From an uncultured Bacillota bacterium (GTDB lineage: Bacteria > Bacillota > Clostridia > Christensenellales > Borkfalkiaceae): a stretch of 64,000 bases of DNA. The position numbers and the translations under genes are program-made. The notes under the pieces are model-generated. The model did not search any database and had not been told where the DNA came from. It saw only the letters and a program-made list of their open reading frames with translations. Every line of letters starts with the position of its first letter. Position 1 is the first letter of the stretch. Location: NCBI GenBank assembly GCA_949297575.1, contig CASFTB010000001.1:7666-71665 (forward strand), in the 5' to 3' direction. Shown in pieces: positions 60,238 to 64,000 of the stretch.

Positions 60238-61014
60238 ATGAGTGAAACCATCGACTATGCGGAGATGCTCGAGATCCCCGTGAGCACTCTCAACGTCACG
60301 AAAAAGAAGGGGAAAAGGCGCCGCGCCGCCGAGGACCTGAAAGAGCAGGTCGTCGAGAGCGTCAACGAGCGGCTGGAAGCGCCCGCGGGCGGGGAGGAGG
60401 CGCAGCCCTTCGGCGAGGCGCGCATCGCGGAGGGGGAAAACGTCGTCGACTACGGCGCGCCCGAACCCGCGCCCGAAAAGCCGCGCGCGCGATTTTTCGA
60501 AGGCAAGGTGCTCATCGCGGAGTTTATCGCCGTATGCGCCCTGTGCGCGACCATTTTGCTGACCAACCTCTTTTGGGAAAACAGCGCCATCAACACCTTT
60601 TTCCGCGGGCTGGTCGCGGAAGAGACGCCCGCCGCCGCGGAGGATGACCGCGCGTATTCCGAGCTCACCCTCGGCTCCGTTGTCTCAGACGGCGTCACCT
60701 GCGCCGTTTCGGATACGGGCGAGCTGACCTTCACCGCCGCGTGCAGCGTGTACGTGCCCTACGGCGGCACGGTGCAGCGCGTCGCCGAAGAGAACGGGCT
60801 GTACACCGTCGAAGTGGAGCACACCTCCTCCTTCACCTCCGTCATCACGGGGCTGACGTATGCGTACGTCGCCGCGGGAGACGAGGCGTTTTCCACTATC
60901 CCCGTCGGTTATTCGGACGGCTCTTCCGCCGTCTCCGTCTCCATGTACGACGCGGGTTCTCTCATCAGCGCCTATTCGCTGGACGAGAACAACGACATCG
61001 TCTGGAATGTGTAA
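60238..61014 (+). CDS. SpoIVFA-like membrane protein, degenerate M23 domain
   Basis: A 258-residue protein. The cytoplasmic, charged N-terminus (1-95) is followed by one transmembrane helix (about 100-120) and an external domain (about 145-258). That domain follows the M23/LytM peptidase fold (YGGTVQRVAEENGLYTVEVEHTSSF, GLTYAYVAAGDEAF) but has no HxxxD or HxH metal ligands, so it should be inactive. Position directly before a SpoIVFB-type protease, and the layout of SpoIVFA, suggest it holds or inhibits that protease. It is likely the SpoIVFA equivalent. Start: ATG behind GCGGAGGA. Confidence 0.78.
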   Translation: MSETIDYAEMLEIPVSTLNVTKKKGKRRRAAEDLKEQVVESVNERLEAPAGGEEAQPFGEARIAEGENVVDYGAPEPAPEKPRARFFEGKVLIAEFIAVCALCATILLTNLFWENSAINTFFRGLVAEETPAAAEDDRAYSELTLGSVVSDGVTCAVSDTGELTFTAACSVYVPYGGTVQRVAEENGLYTVEVEHTSSFTSVITGLTYAYVAAGDEAFSTIPVGYSDGSSAVSVSMYDAGSLISAYSLDENNDIVWNV

Positions 61015-61951
61015 AGCGCCTGAGCGCCGGCGCGGAGCGGCCCGCGCGCCGCGGGCGCGAAGGCAGCGGAAAGAGGGGCGGGTCACGGTCTCCGTGCACC
61101 CGCTCTTTTTCGCGCTCGGGGCCTATTGCCTGTTCGCGGGGAGCTTTTTCGCCTTCCTCGCCGTCACCGTCGCTGCGGTCATACACGAGTGCGGCCACGC
61201 CTTTTACGCCGCGCGCATCGGCTGCCGCCTCGCGCGGCTGCGGCTTTTGCCCTGCGGCGCCGTCGCAGAGGGGAACATCGACGGCATTTCCCTCGCCGAC
61301 GAGATCCGCCTCGCCCTCGCCGGCCCCGCCGTCAACGCCGCCTGCGCCGCCGCCTTCGTCGCCCTGTGGTGGCTGTTCCCGGAGGCCTACCCCTATACCG
61401 AAACGGCGTGCTATGCCTCCGCGACCCTCGCTGCGGTGAACCTTTTGCCCGCCTACCCCCTCGACGGCGGCCGCGTCCTGTTCTGCATCGCCGCCAAGAG
61501 GAAGGGGGAGCGCTTTGCGCGCGCCTTGTGCTCGGTCACGGGCAAGCTGTTCGGGCTCGCCTTTTTCGGCCTGTTCGTCGCGGGGCTGTTCATCGCGCCC
61601 AATCCGTCGCTGCTGTTTTTCTCCCTCTTCCTCCTCCTGGGCGGCGTCGGCGCGCGCGACTGCCGCTACGAGCGCATCCGTTTCGATTTTTCACGCGAGC
61701 TCTCGCGCGGCGCGCCCGTCCGCCGCATCGCCCTCTCCGAGCGCGCCACCTTCAAGCGCGCGCTCTCCTTTCTCGAGCGGGGCACGCTCGCCGAGTTCGA
61801 GATCTTTTCGGAAGGGGGAGACTATCTCTGCACGCTCACGCAGGCGGAGCTGTGCGAGCTGCTCTCTTCGGCGGGCATCTACGAGCCGCTCTCCTCGCGC
61901 CTGCGCGGAAAGGAGGGGGCGGCGGAAGATTTTTCGGGGCGCGTCCCTTAA
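61007..61951 (+). CDS. spoIVFB: SpoIVFB-type M50 site-2 protease
   Basis: A 314-residue intramembrane metalloprotease. HECGH near 60-64 is the zinc motif and NLLPAYPLDGGR near 145-157 gives the third ligand. Around six helices are followed by a C-terminal cytoplasmic CBS-like part. In Bacillus it cleaves pro-sigma-K in the mother cell. The ATG at 61007 overlaps the previous gene by eight bases without its own site (coupled). A GTG at 61094 would remove an odd arginine-rich leader and is a real alternative. Confidence 0.85.
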   Translation: MCKAPERRRGAARAPRARRQRKEGRVTVSVHPLFFALGAYCLFAGSFFAFLAVTVAAVIHECGHAFYAARIGCRLARLRLLPCGAVAEGNIDGISLADEIRLALAGPAVNAACAAAFVALWWLFPEAYPYTETACYASATLAAVNLLPAYPLDGGRVLFCIAAKRKGERFARALCSVTGKLFGLAFFGLFVAGLFIAPNPSLLFFSLFLLLGGVGARDCRYERIRFDFSRELSRGAPVRRIALSERATFKRALSFLERGTLAEFEIFSEGGDYLCTLTQAELCELLSSAGIYEPLSSRLRGKEGAAEDFSGRVP

Positions 61952-61989
61952 AAATTGCGAAAAAAGCGAAAAAAATTTGCGGTCCCCCC

Positions 61990-62018
61990 TTGCAAAGAGA
62001 GCCGTTTTGTGGTAAAAT
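61990..62018 (+). promoter_or_regulatory. promoter of RNase E/G gene
   Basis: TTGCAA 61990-61995, 17-base spacer, TAAAAT 62013-62018. A leader of about 125 bases follows, GC-rich with some inverted repeats but no motif that I recognise. Confidence 0.7.
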
Positions 62019-62148
62019 AAGACAAATATGCGCAAGCGGTGCCCTTCCCCGAACGAAGCGCTCCCTCTGCGGGCAGCCGGCGCTCTTTCCTACGTACTAT
62101 TTTATCGGAGCCGCCCCGCCCGGCGGGTGCGGCGCGTCGAGTTTTTTT

Positions 62149-63630
62149 ATGCACAAGGATATGTTTTTCGACTACTTCGGGGAGGACTGCTTTGCGGCCG
62201 TCACCGAAGACGGCAAGCTGGCCGAATTCCATCTCGATTCGAACAGCTCTACCGAGATCGCGGGCAACATCTACAAGGGCCGCGTCGTCAACGTGCTGGA
62301 CGGCATGCAGGCGGCGTTCGTCGCCTTCGGACAGGAAAAGAACGGCTACCTCTACGCGGGGGATATCCCCGTCGAGGGGGAGCTGCCGCCCCCGACGGAG
62401 CGCCGCCTCAACGTGCGCGCGGGCGACGAGGTGATGGTGCAGGTAGCGAAGTCTCCCATCGGCACAAAGGGGGCGCGGCTCTCCATGTGCCTCTCCTTTG
62501 TGGGCAAAAACCTCATTTTTCTGCCCACGTCCGACTTCTGCGCCGTCTCGCGCAAGATCACCGACCCCGCCGTGCACGACAGCCTGCTGCAATTTGCGCA
62601 GAAGCTGAGCGCGGAGGGGGGCGGCTTCGTCGTGCGCACGAACGCTGTCAACGTCCGCTTCCCCGAACTGCGCGTGGAGGCAAAGTACCTGCGCGGGCTG
62701 TATGCCGCGACGCGCGCGGCGTACGAGGACGCCTCGGTGGGGGATATGGTCTACCGCGACGCAGACGTGCACGTGCGCCTGCTGCGCGACTTCGACCTGG
62801 CGTCCATCGACAATATCTATATCGGTGACGAGGTCGCCTACCGCCACGTGGAGACGGTGCTGCGCCGCACCCGCTGGAAGGGCAAGCTCGTGCCGTACCG
62901 CGGCGCGCGCGAAATGTTCGAATACTACGGGCTGGAAGAGCAGGTGTACCGCATCATCAGCCCCCGCGTCCCGCTGGCGAGCGGCGCCTACCTCGTGTTC
63001 GACCGCACCGAGGCGCTCACCGCCATCGACGTGAACACGGGCAGGTTTACGGGTGAAACGGGGCTGGAAGAGACGGTGTTCTCCACCAACCTTCTCGCCG
63101 CGCGCGAGATCGCGCGGCAGGTGCGCCTGCGCAACATCGGCGGCATCGTCGTCGTGGATTTCATCGACATGACGAGCGAAGAGCACCGCGCCGCCGTCGT
63201 GCAGGAGCTGGAAAAGTGCCTGCGGGAAGATCGCGCCAAGTGCAGCGTCTCGCCCATGACCGAGCTCGGGCTCGTGCAGTTCACGCGCAAAAAGGTCAAA
63301 AAGGACAACGTCGCCGTGCTCACCAAAAAGTGCCCCTATTGCAGGGGCGCCGGCAGGATCCTCTCCGATTCTTACCTCGCCTTCCGCATCCAGATCGCCA
63401 TCAAGAAGTGCCTCGCCGCGGGGTACGAGAGCGTCATCGTCGAGCTCAACGCGGGGCTCGCCGCCTATATCGCGGGCGAGCGGAAATTCGGGCGCACGGT
63501 CAAACGCGAGTGGGGGGGCAAGCGCATCTACCTCGTCCCGCACAAGACCTTCCACGAGGAATATTTTACCGTAAAGGGGGACAACGCCCCCGTGCTCACC
63601 CTGCCGGAAACGGCGGTGCTGCTGTACTGA
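62149..63630 (+). CDS. rng: ribonuclease E/G family endoribonuclease
   Basis: A 493-residue RNase G-type enzyme, the short form without the RNase E scaffold. The N-terminal S1/RNase-H-like part is at about 35-110 (IYKGRVVNVLDGMQAAFVAFG). The catalytic metal site has AIDVNTGRF near 294 and VVVDFIDM near 336. The zinc-link CPYCRGAG lies near 394. It matures rRNA and decays mRNA. The ATG at 62149 has no ribosome site; ATG at 62161 is the other option. The downstream rplU neighbour usual in Firmicutes is not present in this window. Confidence 0.92.
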   Translation: MHKDMFFDYFGEDCFAAVTEDGKLAEFHLDSNSSTEIAGNIYKGRVVNVLDGMQAAFVAFGQEKNGYLYAGDIPVEGELPPPTERRLNVRAGDEVMVQVAKSPIGTKGARLSMCLSFVGKNLIFLPTSDFCAVSRKITDPAVHDSLLQFAQKLSAEGGGFVVRTNAVNVRFPELRVEAKYLRGLYAATRAAYEDASVGDMVYRDADVHVRLLRDFDLASIDNIYIGDEVAYRHVETVLRRTRWKGKLVPYRGAREMFEYYGLEEQVYRIISPRVPLASGAYLVFDRTEALTAIDVNTGRFTGETGLEETVFSTNLLAAREIARQVRLRNIGGIVVVDFIDMTSEEHRAAVVQELEKCLREDRAKCSVSPMTELGLVQFTRKKVKKDNVAVLTKKCPYCRGAGRILSDSYLAFRIQIAIKKCLAAGYESVIVELNAGLAAYIAGERKFGRTVKREWGGKRIYLVPHKTFHEEYFTVKGDNAPVLTLPETAVLLY

Positions 63631-63668
63631 AAGGGAACTTTGCCCCGCAAAGCGGGCGCAGGACGCAT

Positions 63669-63738
63669 CCCCCGCCGCCTCACAGAGGCGACGGGGGAAC
63701 TTTTTGTAAAAATACGGCCGTAACGCGGCCGTTTTTTT
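63669..63738 (+). terminator. double terminator after rng
   Basis: Two hairpins in series. The first is an interrupted GC stem (63669-63681 with 63685-63697) followed by TTTTT at 63701-63705. The second is ACGGCCG/CGGCCGT (63714-63720 with 63726-63732) followed by seven T residues. Confidence 0.88.
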
Positions 63739-63747
63739 GTTTACATC

Positions 63748-63776
63748 TTGAAAAGCCGCCTTTGCTCTGCTATACT
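63748..63776 (+). promoter_or_regulatory. promoter of the last gene
   Basis: TTGAAA 63748-63753, 17-base spacer, TATACT 63771-63776. The leader is about 90 bases. Confidence 0.7.
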
Positions 63777-63870
63777 GTAAGGGAAAAAAGGCGCGGCATG
63801 CCGTGCGGAAGAAAGTTTTTTGTGCGTTGAGATCGCCCGTTTGTGCGATGGCGCCGTCAGGGAGGAGAAG

Positions 63871-64000
63871 ATGATTTATAATGGCAGAGAGACAGGAATC
63901 TTATACAGTGAGGGAAGGATGAATTACAGGATCGCCGTCGTGGACAACGAAGTGAAGTATTCGCAGGAGCTGTGCGCCCTTTTGGAGAAGTATGCGGCCG
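63871..64000 (+). CDS. response regulator receiver domain, cut by window end
   Basis: The first 43 codons of a protein. Residues 17-43 (MNYRIAVVDNEVKYSQELCALLEKYAA) match the start of a receiver domain, with DNE as the acidic metal-binding triad. The regulator is probably of the LytTR class by analogy with the operon at 20.7 kb (inference). The ATG at 63871 follows GGGAGGAG; an in-frame ATG at 63919 lies right after AGGGAAGG with no spacing. The gene continues past the window. Confidence 0.7.
   Translation, partial: MIYNGRETGILYSEGRMNYRIAVVDNEVKYSQELCALLEKYAA

Overview
This window looks like a chromosomal segment of a high-GC, spore-forming member of the Firmicutes/Clostridia. The evidence is SpmA/SpmB and a SpoIVFA/SpoIVFB-like pair, a TatD-linked radical SAM protein, a DUF4250 protein, GHKL/LytTR two-component genes, strong AAGGAGG-type ribosome binding sites, and TTGACA/TATAAT promoters with 17-base spacers. 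I cannot place the genus; a Christensenellales- or Oscillospirales-like gut bacterium would fit, but that is inference. No phage, transposase, CRISPR or rRNA genes are visible, so this is mostly core genome with small accessory pieces.

Layout: 0-4 kb, an FHA-ABC transporter with separate permease and an SLC13-type carrier. 4-5.7 kb, rpsF-ssb-rpsR, interrupted before rpsR by two facing copies of a structured repeat. 5.8-19.5 kb, branched-chain amino acid synthesis (leuC-leuD-unknown-leuB with a divergent LysR regulator; ilvB-ilvN-ilvD-cimA), split by two AT-richer glycosyltransferase genes. leuA and ilvC are absent here, and cimA points to isoleucine synthesis through citramalate. 19.7-20.5 kb, tRNA-fMet, tRNA-Met and tRNA-Glu with 117-base repeats between them. 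20.7-26 kb, a LytTR/GHKL two-component system and a membrane-anchored GH3 glycosidase whose C-terminal tail is out of frame. 26-35.8 kb, a sugar-acid kinase/dehydrogenase operon, hydrolase and kinase genes, an AraC regulator, a flavodoxin, an M16 peptidase and ferritin. 35.9-40.5 kb, a surface-polysaccharide export operon (initiating sugar transferase, glycosyltransferase, ABC permease and ATPase, Glf). 41-49.6 kb, rsmA, TatD and radical SAM, an ECF sigma factor with a beta-propeller partner, and metG. 49.7-50.8 kb, spmA-spmB. 51-51.6 kb, two tandem small RNA genes. 52.3-56 kb, glmU'(acetyltransferase half only)-glmM-glmS. 56.1-60 kb, metF, a separate MetH activation protein and metH. 60.2-64 kb, spoIVFA-like, spoIVFB, RNase E/G and the start of a second response regulator.

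The two most interesting things are not proteins. First, two paralogous RNA genes at 51.0-51.6 kb each have their own promoter and terminator hairpin, and share an invariant unpaired C-rich stretch that could pair with G-rich ribosome binding sites. Second, a dispersed structured element occurs in five copies at three intergenic loci. Its first hairpin keeps an AGCTGA loop (AGCTGT in one copy) while the stem changes by compensatory substitutions, and a further hairpin keeps a GGGCAC-type loop. Most copies abut the stop codon of the upstream gene or form facing pairs.
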